Below, piece after piece: positions 27,073 through 36,202 of a stretch of DNA of 37,318 nucleotides; within the stretch, counting starts at the first letter, position 1; the number at the start of each line of letters is the position of its first letter. The translations under genes and the position numbers were made by a program. The stretch spans positions 1-37,318 of the forward strand of contig NZ_AUPZ01000006.1 in NCBI RefSeq assembly GCF_000445475.1. Reading direction: 5' to 3'. The notes below the pieces were generated by a model. The model had not been told where the DNA came from. It searched no databases and saw nothing but the letters and a program-made list of their open reading frames with translations. This stretch comes from Sulfurimonas hongkongensis. Its GTDB lineage: Bacteria; Campylobacterota; Campylobacteria; Campylobacterales; Sulfurimonadaceae.

Positions 27073-28062
27073 CTAATCCTCTTTATAGTAAAAGCTATCT
27101 TGTGGAAGTTTTGAACCTATTATTTTAGGGTCTTCTTCCTTTAAAACATCAAAGAAAAACTCTATTTTATCTTTTACATCAACAGCACGTCTACTCTTTA
27201 GGTTTACATGAGCTATGGAGTCAGCTACACCATCTTTAGTTAAGAGGTCAATCTCTTTTGCCACCATCTCTCCAGCCTCTTTAGGATGCGACATATACCA
27301 CTTTAGTGAGTTATCATATTCTTCTAAAAAGCGAGATATAACTTTTTTATCTTTCATGCGACCTAAAACTGCCATCCCAGCTTGTGGAATATCCTTATCA
27401 GTGTTAAAAACTCTAGCCCACTCCTCTTGCAAATCAACACTTCTATACAAATCAGGTGCTATTAGTTTGATAGGAAATGAGTCGGTTTTGCGAAGTGCAA
27501 CTGAGATTGCAGGCTCAGCTAGAAGTGAGTGGTCGATGCGTCGTAGGATTAGCATCTGCATAGCGTCTATAGGATTTGACACATAAACAAGTTCAAAATC
27601 TTTTTTAGGGTCTAGTCCCTGTTTTTTTAGTAGCTGCACAAAAACGATGTCTGGCATATCTGCACGAAATGGAATTGCAATCTTTTTACCCTTAAAGTCT
27701 TTTAAGGTTTTAAGAGTGTCATCACGACTAATCATTCCTAAAATCCCCCAAACAGAGACATTTAGAAGTCTAATATCAACTCCTTTATTATTTAAAATCG
27801 CTGCTGTATTTGTTGGAACTGCAACAAAATCAACATCTCCTTTTATAACAATAGCACGAAGTTCATCTGGATTTTTCCAAAGTCTAAACTCAACTTCTTT
27901 TGCAACATCTTTAAGTGCATCTGTTTTTATCATGTGTAGTAGCGGATGAGAAACAGATGCGAAAGGTCCAGCTATAACTATTTTATCTACTTTTGAATCT
28001 GCGTGTAATGAGGTTATTATTGATAATATCAATAATAACCTCACATATATAATTTTTTTCAT
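27073..28062 (-). CDS. Periplasmic substrate-binding protein of the NMT1/SsuA-like group
   Basis: A 329-residue secreted protein: signal peptide MKKIIYVRLLLILSIITSLHA, then KIVIAGPFASVSHPLLHMI, VDFVAVPTNTAAILNNKG, LKDFKGKKIAIPFRADMPDI, and the IDAMQMLILRRIDHSLLAEP region. This is the binding-protein type of the NMT1/TauA/SsuA group, whose known ligands are sulfonates, nitrate, bicarbonate or pyrimidine precursors. I start at 28062, because AGGAG lies 8 bases before this ATG; the ten residues before it are not a signal sequence. First gene of the NnrS operon, with a Fur-like palindrome upstream. Ligand not predictable. Confidence 0.86.
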   Translation of the reverse strand: MKKIIYVRLLLILSIITSLHADSKVDKIVIAGPFASVSHPLLHMIKTDALKDVAKEVEFRLWKNPDELRAIVIKGDVDFVAVPTNTAAILNNKGVDIRLLNVSVWGILGMISRDDTLKTLKDFKGKKIAIPFRADMPDIVFVQLLKKQGLDPKKDFELVYVSNPIDAMQMLILRRIDHSLLAEPAISVALRKTDSFPIKLIAPDLYRSVDLQEEWARVFNTDKDIPQAGMAVLGRMKDKKVISRFLEEYDNSLKWYMSHPKEAGEMVAKEIDLLTKDGVADSIAHVNLKSRRAVDVKDKIEFFFDVLKEEDPKIIGSKLPQDSFYYKED

Positions 28063-28105
28063 TAAACTGCTCCTATATGAAATAATAATCAAATAATATC
28101 ATATT

Positions 28106-28130
28106 GATATTAATTATCATTGATATCAAT
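28106..28130 (-). promoter_or_regulatory. Fur-like palindromic box before the ABC-NnrS operon
   Basis: GATATTAATTATCATTGAT matches the 19-base Fur consensus GATAATGATAATCATTATC at 13 positions and runs into the perfect palindrome ATTGATATCAAT (28119-28130). It lies 44-68 bases before the start. Binding is plausible, but this box is weaker than the one at 30099. Confidence 0.45.
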
Positions 28131-28150
28131 CAATATATGAGTGTTTTATT

Positions 28151-30082
28151 TTAAAATGAGTAATTTAACCTAGCATAGACATAACGACCTCTAATAGAAT
28201 ATTGATTAGAATCACCAATATGTTTTATATTACTTAAATTTTCTGCTCCTGCTCTTATTGTAAAATTTTCTATAAATTCTTTAGAAAACTGTAGCCCTAA
28301 AGTAGTATAAGCATCTAGTTTTTCACCATCTGCAGCTGTTTGATTTCCTACATAATTTACACGAAAATTACTATTTATCTCCCATGGAAGTTCAACTGAG
28401 AGTTTTAAATTTGCTGTATGTGCTGGTCTATTGAATAGTTCTTTTTTTGTATCTTTGTTTTCTGTATCAAGAAATGTATAATTAAGATTCAAATCAAGTT
28501 TATCAAATATTTTATTTTGAGTGAACTCTAACTCTACACCATCTATTCTAGCTTTTCCCACATTTGAATAAGTATATTCTCTGTATGTCATTGGTCCAAC
28601 AGGAGTATCTTTTATATGAAGAGTATCTATAAGATCTTTAAGTTCAGTATGAAAATAAGTTGCTGAAATAGCCAGCTGATTTTTTTCATAATCATAACCC
28701 AGTTCAAATGTATCAGATATTTCAGGATTTAGATTATCATTACCCTTAAATCTATTAAATGTTTTAGGCATTCCATTAAATGGAGGTCCTGATGGATAAA
28801 ATTCTATAGGAACAGCAAGAGTATAATCATCTGAATTTTGTGTAACAGTTGGAGCATTAAATCCATGTCCATAACCTGCTTTAAATCTACTATTATCATT
28901 CAGTTTATATACAAGATTGGCTTTAGGTGATAATTCTCCACCAAATTTTTCATGCTTGTCATATCTGGCACCAAGAGTTAGAATTGTATTTTTTCCTATC
29001 TCTATTTCATCTTGTAAATATACCGAAGCGTATTTTATAGAATCATCAAAGCCACTTGTTAAATCACTAGCTGAGTTATCGTATTTCTTTTTATATTTTT
29101 CTGTTCTATAATCTCCACCAAATACTATAAAATGATTTTCAAATGAAGCAATTTTAAGTTCAGCATTAAAAGTATCATCATGCATCTCATGAGTATATGA
29201 AAATTGTTCCGTATGTGCATCAGATATATTTGTGTAATACTTAAGGTCTAAACTAATATCATCAAAATCTTTTTCATACCCTATTGAATAATGAGCTTTA
29301 TCTATATCGTATAGTTCATCATAAGCTTCTGTTTTTCTTTTTTCATTTCCTAAAATTACAAAGGCTGTTATTTGCTGAGTTAAATCAATGTCATACCAAG
29401 CTTTTACCATTACATTTCTAATTTTTTTACCTTCTATTTCTGTTGTATTATCAGTCTCTTCAGGCTCTGAAGTTTTAGCATCTACATATCCAATGATAGA
29501 AAATTTATCATTTATTTTTCCACCTCCTGAAATTGATACTTCCATGTTTTCTCCTCCATCTCGGGAGGCTTTTCCAGTTTCTAAAGTTATATCACCTTGA
29601 GTTTTTTCTGTTGGTTTTTTTGTGATTATATTTACAACTCCACCAATAGCACTAGAACCATATAAAGAACTCATTGGTCCACGAATAACTTCTATTTTTG
29701 ATATAGCACTCATAGGTATCCAATTGTATTGAAAATCACTATGCCCTATTTGAGAGTCACTTCCAGAAATTCTTTCACCATCCACTAAAATAAGAGTGTT
29801 TTTAGAATCAGTACCACGAATACTGATATTTTGTCGACCATTTATAGAAGCATCATTAACACCCATATTTAATCCAACAACACCCTCCAGAGCTTCTTTA
29901 ATGGAAGAGGCACCTGTTCTTTTTATATCTTTTGCTGTAATTATAGAAAAACTTCCTGCTGTATCTACTGATGATTTTTGTGTTTTTGCTGTTACAATAA
30001 CATTCTTTAAATCATCTGCCGCACTTAAAGAGTTTACTAGCATCGCACTAACTAGCAGACTCAAATATATTTTTGTATTCAT
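28151..30082 (-). CDS. TonB-dependent outer-membrane receptor (haem/siderophore type, HmuR-like)
   Basis: A 643-residue receptor. Signal peptide MNTKIYLSLLVSAMLVNSLSA; TonB-box-like region LKNVIVTAKT; plug domain with GASSIKEALEGVVGLNMGVN, ISIRGTDSKNTLILVDGERI and MSSLYGSSAIGGVVNIITKK; then a 22-strand barrel ending in YVYARLNYSF with the terminal Phe. I start at 30082, where AAGGAGATAAG precedes the ATG; the longer frame from 30106 begins in the Fur box. It follows exbD on the same strand, after a 116-base gap with a Fur box. Its link to a CobN-like protein and DUF2149 suggests haem as ligand; this is inferred. No FRAP/NPNL haem motif was found by eye. Confidence 0.88.
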   Translation of the reverse strand: MNTKIYLSLLVSAMLVNSLSAADDLKNVIVTAKTQKSSVDTAGSFSIITAKDIKRTGASSIKEALEGVVGLNMGVNDASINGRQNISIRGTDSKNTLILVDGERISGSDSQIGHSDFQYNWIPMSAISKIEVIRGPMSSLYGSSAIGGVVNIITKKPTEKTQGDITLETGKASRDGGENMEVSISGGGKINDKFSIIGYVDAKTSEPEETDNTTEIEGKKIRNVMVKAWYDIDLTQQITAFVILGNEKRKTEAYDELYDIDKAHYSIGYEKDFDDISLDLKYYTNISDAHTEQFSYTHEMHDDTFNAELKIASFENHFIVFGGDYRTEKYKKKYDNSASDLTSGFDDSIKYASVYLQDEIEIGKNTILTLGARYDKHEKFGGELSPKANLVYKLNDNSRFKAGYGHGFNAPTVTQNSDDYTLAVPIEFYPSGPPFNGMPKTFNRFKGNDNLNPEISDTFELGYDYEKNQLAISATYFHTELKDLIDTLHIKDTPVGPMTYREYTYSNVGKARIDGVELEFTQNKIFDKLDLNLNYTFLDTENKDTKKELFNRPAHTANLKLSVELPWEINSNFRVNYVGNQTAADGEKLDAYTTLGLQFSKEFIENFTIRAGAENLSNIKHIGDSNQYSIRGRYVYARLNYSF

Positions 30083-30098
30083 CTTATCTCCTTTGAAC

Positions 30099-30117
30099 GA
30101 TAACAATAAGCATTATC
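30099..30117 (-). promoter_or_regulatory. Fur box of the TonB-dependent receptor
   Basis: GATAACAATAAGCATTATC matches the Fur consensus GATAATGATAATCATTATC at 16 of 19 positions. It lies between a possible -10 (TATATT on the minus strand, 30126-30131) and the ribosome site, so bound Fur would block transcription when iron is plentiful. Confidence 0.75.
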
Positions 30118-30198
30118 ATTAAATAAATATAAAAAAATTTACTTTTTTATAAAACATTTTGCCTAAAACAATTCTCCTTGTAAATTAAATTTTTACTA

Positions 30199-30582
30199 CT
30201 ATTCTTCTTTTGTAACCAATGCCAACTTATTTAAAGAATGTTTTTTTAATAAATCCAATATGCCAATAACACGAGAATACGGAACATCTCTATCTATATA
30301 AAACATTATCAATTTTTCTTCTTTTACTAGAGGTAATATTTCAGCAATTATCTCTTCATACGAAACTTTTTTTCCATTGACTGCTAGTGAATCTTTTGAC
30401 AGCTCAATATTAATAGTTTTTTCTTCTTTTACCTCTTTACTGGCTCCTGCTTTTGGTAACTCAAGCATAAGAGCAAGCTCTTCTTTTTTGAAAACTGAGC
30501 TTACAAGAAAAAATATCAATAAAATAAATACTATATCTACTACAGGAGTCATATCTAACCCCAAAGGTTCACGACGCTTCAT
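30199..30582 (-). CDS. exbD: ExbD/TolR-family proton-channel protein
   Basis: A 127-residue protein: short basic N-terminus, LDMTPVVDIVFILLIFFLVS at about 9-28 with the conserved Asp that carries protons, then a periplasmic domain (LSKDSLAVNGKKVSYEEII, then FYIDRDVPYSRVIGILDLLK). It couples proton flow to TonB motion together with ExbB, whose gene overlaps it by 14 bases. It is the last gene of the tightly packed operon that begins at 36690. Confidence 0.92.
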   Translation of the reverse strand: MKRREPLGLDMTPVVDIVFILLIFFLVSSVFKKEELALMLELPKAGASKEVKEEKTINIELSKDSLAVNGKKVSYEEIIAEILPLVKEEKLIMFYIDRDVPYSRVIGILDLLKKHSLNKLALVTKEE

Positions 30583-31036
30583 AAATTCCTGCTATTTTTT
30601 GTGTTAATAATTGTTCAGTTTTATCTAGTTCGCCAATAAAGTAGTTATAAAACACATATGCTGGGATTGCTACAACTAAACCACCAACAGTTGTTATAAG
30701 TGCTGTTGAAATGCCTTTAGCAAACTGTGTCGGATCACCTAAACCATGAACCATGATTCCCTCAAAAGCCATAAAAATTCCAAGAACAGTACCAAGAAGA
30801 CCTAATAATGGCGATATAGTAGACACTATCTTAAGGGTTGTTAATCCCCTCTCAAGCGGCGCTACTAAAGATGCTGCTCTTAACTCTGCTCTATCTGAAG
30901 GTAAATCAATATTTCTTGTACGAAATTTAAAAAGTGATATAGAAGCTATTTTCCATATTATTATTATTGTTCCAACTATTGCCATAGCAAATAAAACATA
31001 CATAATAATTCCACCTTTATCTAAATAATATTGCAT
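30569..31036 (-). CDS. exbB: ExbB-family proton-channel protein
   Basis: A 155-residue MotA/TolQ/ExbB protein. YVLFAMAIVGTIIIIWKIAS is the first helix; ISPLLGLLGTVLGIFMAFEG and STALITTVGGLVVAIPAYVF are the conserved second and third helices. It is shorter than E. coli ExbB, lacking the long N-terminal part, as is common for Campylobacterota. AAGGA lies 7 bases before the ATG. With ExbD and TonB next to it, it drives the receptor at 28151. Confidence 0.92.
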   Translation of the reverse strand: MQYYLDKGGIIMYVLFAMAIVGTIIIIWKIASISLFKFRTRNIDLPSDRAELRAASLVAPLERGLTTLKIVSTISPLLGLLGTVLGIFMAFEGIMVHGLGDPTQFAKGISTALITTVGGLVVAIPAYVFYNYFIGELDKTEQLLTQKIAGIYEAS

Positions 31037-31039
31037 TTT

Positions 31040-31792
31040 TTAATCCTTAAGTGCGTAAATTATAGGAACGCTAAGTTCCCATCTATCTAAATTTTGAGGC
31101 AATGGTTTAAAACGCTTTAATTTTATTAAAAGCGATTTTGCTGCTACATTTAATTTTGTATATGGGCAAGGAGAACTGATTTTTACAGACTCAATATCTC
31201 CTTGTTTTGTGATAATAAAAGAGATTTTAACAACTCCCTCTTGATTCATTCTTCTTGCGTGTCTTGGATATTCTAGATGCTGTTGTATCCAAATTGCCAA
31301 CTCTGAAAGATAGATATTTTTTTCTTCTTCTAAAAGATTTTTTTTAGCTAACTGTCTCTTTTTGTATTCTTCTTCTCTAGCCAACTCTTCTCTTTGAAAT
31401 TCTTCAAACTTTTGTTGTTCTAGTTTTTGTTGTTGTAAATTCTCTTCAAATAAGTTTTGTTTTTGCACTAATTTCTCTTTAATCAATGCTTTTTCATCTA
31501 TTGTTTGAGGTTTTTTTACTACCTTTTCATCTATTACTCGAGGTTTTTTAACTACCTTTTTAACTACTTTTTTCTTTATTTGTGGTTTTCTTTTTAATTT
31601 TTTATGTTCTTTTTTTTCTATCTTTTTTGTTGCATTTACTATAGATACATAGTGAATAGACTCCGTTTTTGAGGAACTTATACTCACATTATCATTCTTA
31701 GCGATATTTTGAGCGAATAAGATAGACACCATTATAAATGTACTAATAATGGCACCAACTAAAAAACTAAAATCTTCACTTTTATTTATCAT
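31040..31792 (-). CDS. tonB: TonB energy-transducing protein
   Basis: A 250-residue protein with one N-terminal helix (FLVGAIISTFIMVSILFAQ, about 10-28), a long basic and then Gln/Glu-rich spacer with a repeat VVKKPRVIDEK / VVKKPQTIDEK, and a C-terminal TonB domain (YPRHARRMNQEGVVKISFII, then KLNVAAKSLLIKLKRFKPLP). The spacer has K-P rather than many P-P pairs. It starts 4 bases after the CobN-like gene's stop and ends 3 bases before exbB. Confidence 0.9.
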   Translation of the reverse strand: MINKSEDFSFLVGAIISTFIMVSILFAQNIAKNDNVSISSSKTESIHYVSIVNATKKIEKKEHKKLKRKPQIKKKVVKKVVKKPRVIDEKVVKKPQTIDEKALIKEKLVQKQNLFEENLQQQKLEQQKFEEFQREELAREEEYKKRQLAKKNLLEEEKNIYLSELAIWIQQHLEYPRHARRMNQEGVVKISFIITKQGDIESVKISSPCPYTKLNVAAKSLLIKLKRFKPLPQNLDRWELSVPIIYALKD

Positions 31793-31796
31793 TTTT

Positions 31797-34700
31797 TTAC
31801 TTTAATCTTTTTTTTCTATTGTCTCTAACCTCTAGAAAAACACCTATGAGGATTAGAAAAATTATAAATAACCACATAAAGACAGTGTCATAATTAACTT
31901 TCTCTTTAGACTCTTTCTTAACCTCTTCTAATTTTTGTCCTTTCACTTTTGGTTTAACTTTGACTACTGGTTTACTTTGTGCAATTTGAGCATTTGCTAC
32001 TGGAGACGCTATCGGTATACTTAGTCCGAATCCAGCGGCTTTTTCTGCTTCGATGAATTTTTTAAGTTTTTCATTCTCTATCTTATGGTTAAACCTTTTT
32101 GAGATATCTTCTAATGTATCAACTAACTTTTCAATAGTTTTAGCATCTGTTTGAAAATAACCTTTTCTAACTGCTTCTAGCATTACTTCAGCCATTTGTG
32201 CTCGAACTGTTGGGTTAGTTTTTTCAAACCACTCATCCATCTTCATATCATATTTGTCATCATAATAAATATCTACGAATTCTTGCCATTGGTCTGAGCG
32301 AACTCCATCTGGATATACAACTTGCCATCCCCAAAAGTTATTTACAACATCTAGTACACGATTTGCTCCGCTATATCCACTCTTTTGCATCTCCTCTATC
32401 CATTTAGGATTATAGTAACGAGTACGAAGTTCGTTTGATATAAATTCGCTAACATTTTGCATCTTTGCATTATTTGGATCTCGAAGATTTGATATTAGCA
32501 TCTGCGGAGAATTACCATCAATTGATCGAACAGCTAACGCCATGGATCCAAAATAACCATAAGGATCATCTGATGTCATCATTCCATAAAGGTTTGAACT
32601 TCTCGAGAACATCACAGCGTCCGTTCCACTTAAATTTTTTGCAAAAAGGTCAACATCATCTAATTTGGTACCCCATTTTGAAACATCTGAACCATATATA
32701 TAACCAGATTTTCTAAGATAATTTGCAGCTATTTTTTCTTCTTTGTCCCAAGTTTCTGTTGCCATTGCAGTATCTGAGACACCGTTTCCATATTCTCCAG
32801 ATTTTGCACTAAACATTCTTGCGGTTGAAAGATATTTAGCATCATCTTCTGAGTAACCTTTTTTGAGAAGCATCTCTTTTAGAGAAAGTGCATTCTTTCT
32901 TACATAGTTATGTTCTTCTTTTAAAGCTACAACTTTTTCAACTCCATCTTGAATGAGTTTCATAACATTGGGAAATGTATCGCGGTAAAGCCCAGTCGCT
33001 TGTATTACAACATCTACTCTTGGACGCTTTAAATCGCTATATGAAATTATTTCAACTCCACTTATCTTTCCACGCCCCATTTTCAGAGCCATATAAAACA
33101 TATCTTTTATTTTTTGTGGCATTAAAAAATCAAAAGTTTTTATTCTCTCAACTGTAACTAATTTAGACAACCATGTTGCAAAATCTTCATTTAAGTAACC
33201 TGCAAGAATTCCTTTTGCAAAACTCTGAACCATTTCATCAGAGATACCACCTTTAGACCAGATAGGTTTAATACCCATTGCATAAAGTATTTGTGATTCA
33301 AGTACTCCAAAGTGACGCATTGTCTCCAATGACCAAAGATTAAAACTTATCTTATCTGGATATTTGCCATTTTTATCATAGTAGTTTTCTATGTAATCTT
33401 TCATAATTTTAGAACCTGTTTCATATGCAGCTTCTGTTGGGATTCTTTCTGGATCAAAACCATACATATTTTTACCAGTTGGAACTGATTCTGGACTTCT
33501 AACGGGATCTCCACCTACACTTGTAGGTATATATTCGCCATTTAAACCCTTAAGAAGTGACTTTATCTCTTCATTATTTTCAAAATTATCTCTATATATT
33601 TTTGCTGTTTGCATAAATGCTTTTAAAGAATCATCTAAGTCATTAAAATTTTTATTTTCTATTACATATTTCTGTAAATTAGTATATGATTTAGTCTTAT
33701 TTAAGTCCTTATAGTTAATTCCAGCAAGCCCATTTTCCCCATCAGCTATCTTTATGTAAGCATCACCTAGCATAGACATAAGTGTTTGAACCATATGATC
33801 ATCATTTGGGTATGAGCCATATTTATGCATTCCAAGAGGAGTAAGAGTAGTACTTAGTCCATTTAAGTAGTCATATAAATCAGCTACAAAAATTTCTGTT
33901 TGTATCTGCATTTTTTCTTGAGAATATTCCATATCCTTATGTAGATTCATCTTCATTGCAAGCTCTATTAGCTGCGTCTTAGTGTTTTTCTTTACTGCAT
34001 CACTACTTTGTTGATATTGATTTATCAAATCCATAATATCACTTAACTCTTTGTATGTTCCGCTAGCTCCAAAAGGCGGTGTTTGATGAGAAATCAGAGT
34101 TGCACGACCGCGTCTTTTTGCTTGAATTCCTTCTGCTAAATTGTTAGTAATATATGGGTATATATTTGGTATCTCTCCTATGCTCAATAGTGGCGAATCA
34201 TACGCACTAAGACCACGTTCTTTTCCATAAGCCCATTCATATGTTCCATGAGTTCCAAGATGCACCACTGCATCATAATTTTTCTTAACATATAGATATA
34301 CTGCTAAGTAATGATGTGGAACTGGCTTAGATGTATCATGATAAAGTGCATTTTCATTTGTATCATCACTCATATTTGAACGACTTGGCTGTGGCATCAA
34401 AACAACATTTCCAGTTTTATATCTAGGAATTATAAAATATTTTTTTCCATCTTTGTTTATAACAAACTGATTATTTTTTGCTTCGCCCCATGATTTATTT
34501 ATAAATTTTTGTGTATCTTCTGGTAAAGATTCAAACCACTCCATATAAACATCAAAAGCAAGCAAATCTGCGTACTCCTCATCATATACAGTTTTTTCAT
34601 AATAATATGTCATGGATTTAGGAAGAGTTTTTATAAAATACTCTGCTTTCTCAGATTTTGTTTGATAACCATCTGCTTGCATACTATTAAGTATATTCTC

Positions 34701-35879
34701 TAATGATTCTGGAAACTGCATATATGATGCTCCAAAATTATTTACTCCTGGAGGATAGTTATAGTAAAAGATTGCTATTTTTTTATCTTTATTTTCTTTT
34801 TGTTTTAGTTTAGAATTATTTATTGCTATCTTCATAAATAAATCCATCTGATACTCAATTGGCGTTGTTTTTTTAGTCTCAGGATCAAGTGCTGCAATGA
34901 TTAGCTGATCTGTATAACCAATATGTTCAGGAATAGTGTGAGCCATCGGTATCCAGTTCATAGCTATTCCTTGCTTATCTTGTTCCCAATCTTCTTGTGA
35001 ACCTTGGCGATACACCATACCTTGCATGACTTTTAGACCTACTCTTGCGTAATCTTTTCTCAATTTTTCTTGATCCATTATCATTACTTGAAAAGAAATC
35101 ATCAAATCAATAAGCTGTTTAGAATCTTTTGTAAAAAAACGCTCTCCTATAAAATCTTCTTCACCAACTTTTGTGTAAAAAGCTATAGGAGTAATACCTG
35201 CACTTGTGAGTTTTTTAATTGCTGTATCTACTATAACAGTATCATCAGAAGTTACATTTTCTTTATGCATAACAATCCCAACCATAGGATTATTTCTCTC
35301 TTCTTCACTTAAAGTTTTTAAGTACTCATCTAAATTTTCAAAAGTACCATTTCCTTTGTTTGGATGGTAAATCCCTGTATCACTCATTTCATGAACAGGT
35401 TGAGGATTAGTATTTACAGAAAAATATTCTTTAGCTAAAAGAGCCGCTCCTTGAGCATAGTTATATTTTCCAGCTTGTGAGAAATAAGACAATATTTTTG
35501 AAGCAAATACTTCATCCATATTGCCAAATTTTTCATAATCCAGTTTTAGCGCAATGTATGGTGTTTTAGTATCCTCTAAAATACTCTCATATTTACGCAA
35601 AAGTGAAGCAACACCTTGCTTGCCGTCTAAAGAGTCTATGATTACCAATCTTCTGTCTTTAAAAGATTCTGCTGCTTTATTTTCATCTAAATTAAAAACT
35701 ATCTCTGATGAAATATTATAAGGAGCTAACTGTTCTTTTAAAAGTTCAGCTTTTCTCTCTTGGCGATTTTGACCCATATTTGTTGATAATACTAAAATAT
35801 CACTCTTTATTGGAACTTGTTTATTTGCTTGTAGTAACGATGCCAATAATAAAAATGTTATTAATATAATTTGCTTCAT
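31797..35879 (-). CDS. Periplasmic membrane-anchored CobN-family chelatase-like protein (HmuS-like)
   Basis: A 1360-residue protein of the CobN/BchH/ChlH large-subunit family. Signal peptide MKQIILITFLLLASLLQA; CobN marks YLAVYLYVKKNYDAVVHLGT with HGTYEWAYGKERGLS near residue 530-550, GLYRDTFPNVMKLI near 960, and SNLYGMMTSDDPYGYFGSMA near 1100. The C-terminus has a basic spacer, one helix (VFMWLFIIFLILIGVFL) and RDNRKKRLK, so the bulk is in the periplasm, anchored by the C-terminal end. Cytoplasmic B12-making CobN has no such ends, and no cobS/cobT is near. With DUF2149, ExbB-like, TonB and receptor genes this matches hmuRSTUV, where HmuS removes iron from haem. Haem as substrate is inferred; cobalt or nickel chelates remain possible. 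Automated tools may call it cobN. Confidence 0.85.
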   Translation of the reverse strand: MKQIILITFLLLASLLQANKQVPIKSDILVLSTNMGQNRQERKAELLKEQLAPYNISSEIVFNLDENKAAESFKDRRLVIIDSLDGKQGVASLLRKYESILEDTKTPYIALKLDYEKFGNMDEVFASKILSYFSQAGKYNYAQGAALLAKEYFSVNTNPQPVHEMSDTGIYHPNKGNGTFENLDEYLKTLSEEERNNPMVGIVMHKENVTSDDTVIVDTAIKKLTSAGITPIAFYTKVGEEDFIGERFFTKDSKQLIDLMISFQVMIMDQEKLRKDYARVGLKVMQGMVYRQGSQEDWEQDKQGIAMNWIPMAHTIPEHIGYTDQLIIAALDPETKKTTPIEYQMDLFMKIAINNSKLKQKENKDKKIAIFYYNYPPGVNNFGASYMQFPESLENILNSMQADGYQTKSEKAEYFIKTLPKSMTYYYEKTVYDEEYADLLAFDVYMEWFESLPEDTQKFINKSWGEAKNNQFVINKDGKKYFIIPRYKTGNVVLMPQPSRSNMSDDTNENALYHDTSKPVPHHYLAVYLYVKKNYDAVVHLGTHGTYEWAYGKERGLSAYDSPLLSIGEIPNIYPYITNNLAEGIQAKRRGRATLISHQTPPFGASGTYKELSDIMDLINQYQQSSDAVKKNTKTQLIELAMKMNLHKDMEYSQEKMQIQTEIFVADLYDYLNGLSTTLTPLGMHKYGSYPNDDHMVQTLMSMLGDAYIKIADGENGLAGINYKDLNKTKSYTNLQKYVIENKNFNDLDDSLKAFMQTAKIYRDNFENNEEIKSLLKGLNGEYIPTSVGGDPVRSPESVPTGKNMYGFDPERIPTEAAYETGSKIMKDYIENYYDKNGKYPDKISFNLWSLETMRHFGVLESQILYAMGIKPIWSKGGISDEMVQSFAKGILAGYLNEDFATWLSKLVTVERIKTFDFLMPQKIKDMFYMALKMGRGKISGVEIISYSDLKRPRVDVVIQATGLYRDTFPNVMKLIQDGVEKVVALKEEHNYVRKNALSLKEMLLKKGYSEDDAKYLSTARMFSAKSGEYGNGVSDTAMATETWDKEEKIAANYLRKSGYIYGSDVSKWGTKLDDVDLFAKNLSGTDAVMFSRSSNLYGMMTSDDPYGYFGSMALAVRSIDGNSPQMLISNLRDPNNAKMQNVSEFISNELRTRYYNPKWIEEMQKSGYSGANRVLDVVNNFWGWQVVYPDGVRSDQWQEFVDIYYDDKYDMKMDEWFEKTNPTVRAQMAEVMLEAVRKGYFQTDAKTIEKLVDTLEDISKRFNHKIENEKLKKFIEAEKAAGFGLSIPIASPVANAQIAQSKPVVKVKPKVKGQKLEEVKKESKEKVNYDTVFMWLFIIFLILIGVFLEVRDNRKKRLK

Positions 35880-36202
35880 ATTTTTGCTTCTTTGTTTGGT
35901 ACATATACGAATGAGCCATCTTCCATTTTGTATGATATACCGGCTTTTTCACCATTTCCTTCACCAATATTTCCTTGAGATTTAAAAGTTTTTATCTCTT
36001 TACCTTTTTTAACCATAATTTCCATGTTTTTCTTTCCAGAGTTTTTTATAACAGTCACATCATCACTACTAAACGGATTTAGTGGATTTTGAGAGATTAT
36101 AATAAGTAGAGCTGCAATAACAACCAAAAAGATATCTATTAAGTTAATTACTGAGTTCATTGGATTATTATCATCATCTTCATTTAGTAATCTAATTGCC
36201 AT
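35876..36202 (-). CDS. DUF2149-family membrane protein (HmuV-like)
   Basis: A 108-residue protein. MNSVINLIDIFLVVIAALLI at about 15-34 is a single helix with an Asp in it, like ExbD, followed by SQNPLNPFSSDDVTVIKNSG and a small periplasmic part (MVKKGKEIKTFKSQGNIGEG). DUF2149 proteins are found beside CobN-like and ExbB-like genes and are thought to be the ExbD-like partner. It overlaps both neighbours (ATGA with the CobN-like gene, TAATG with the ExbB-like gene), so the three products are made together. Confidence 0.82.
   Translation of the reverse strand: MAIRLLNEDDDNNPMNSVINLIDIFLVVIAALLIIISQNPLNPFSSDDVTVIKNSGKKNMEIMVKKGKEIKTFKSQGNIGEGNGEKAGISYKMEDGSFVYVPNKEAKI

Noticed and set aside
31797-35879. 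Cobaltochelatase CobN for B12 synthesis
   Set aside because: Signal peptide and C-terminal membrane anchor put it in the periplasm, and no cobS, cobT or other corrin genes are near; the TonB/ExbB/DUF2149 context fits a haem-type system better.
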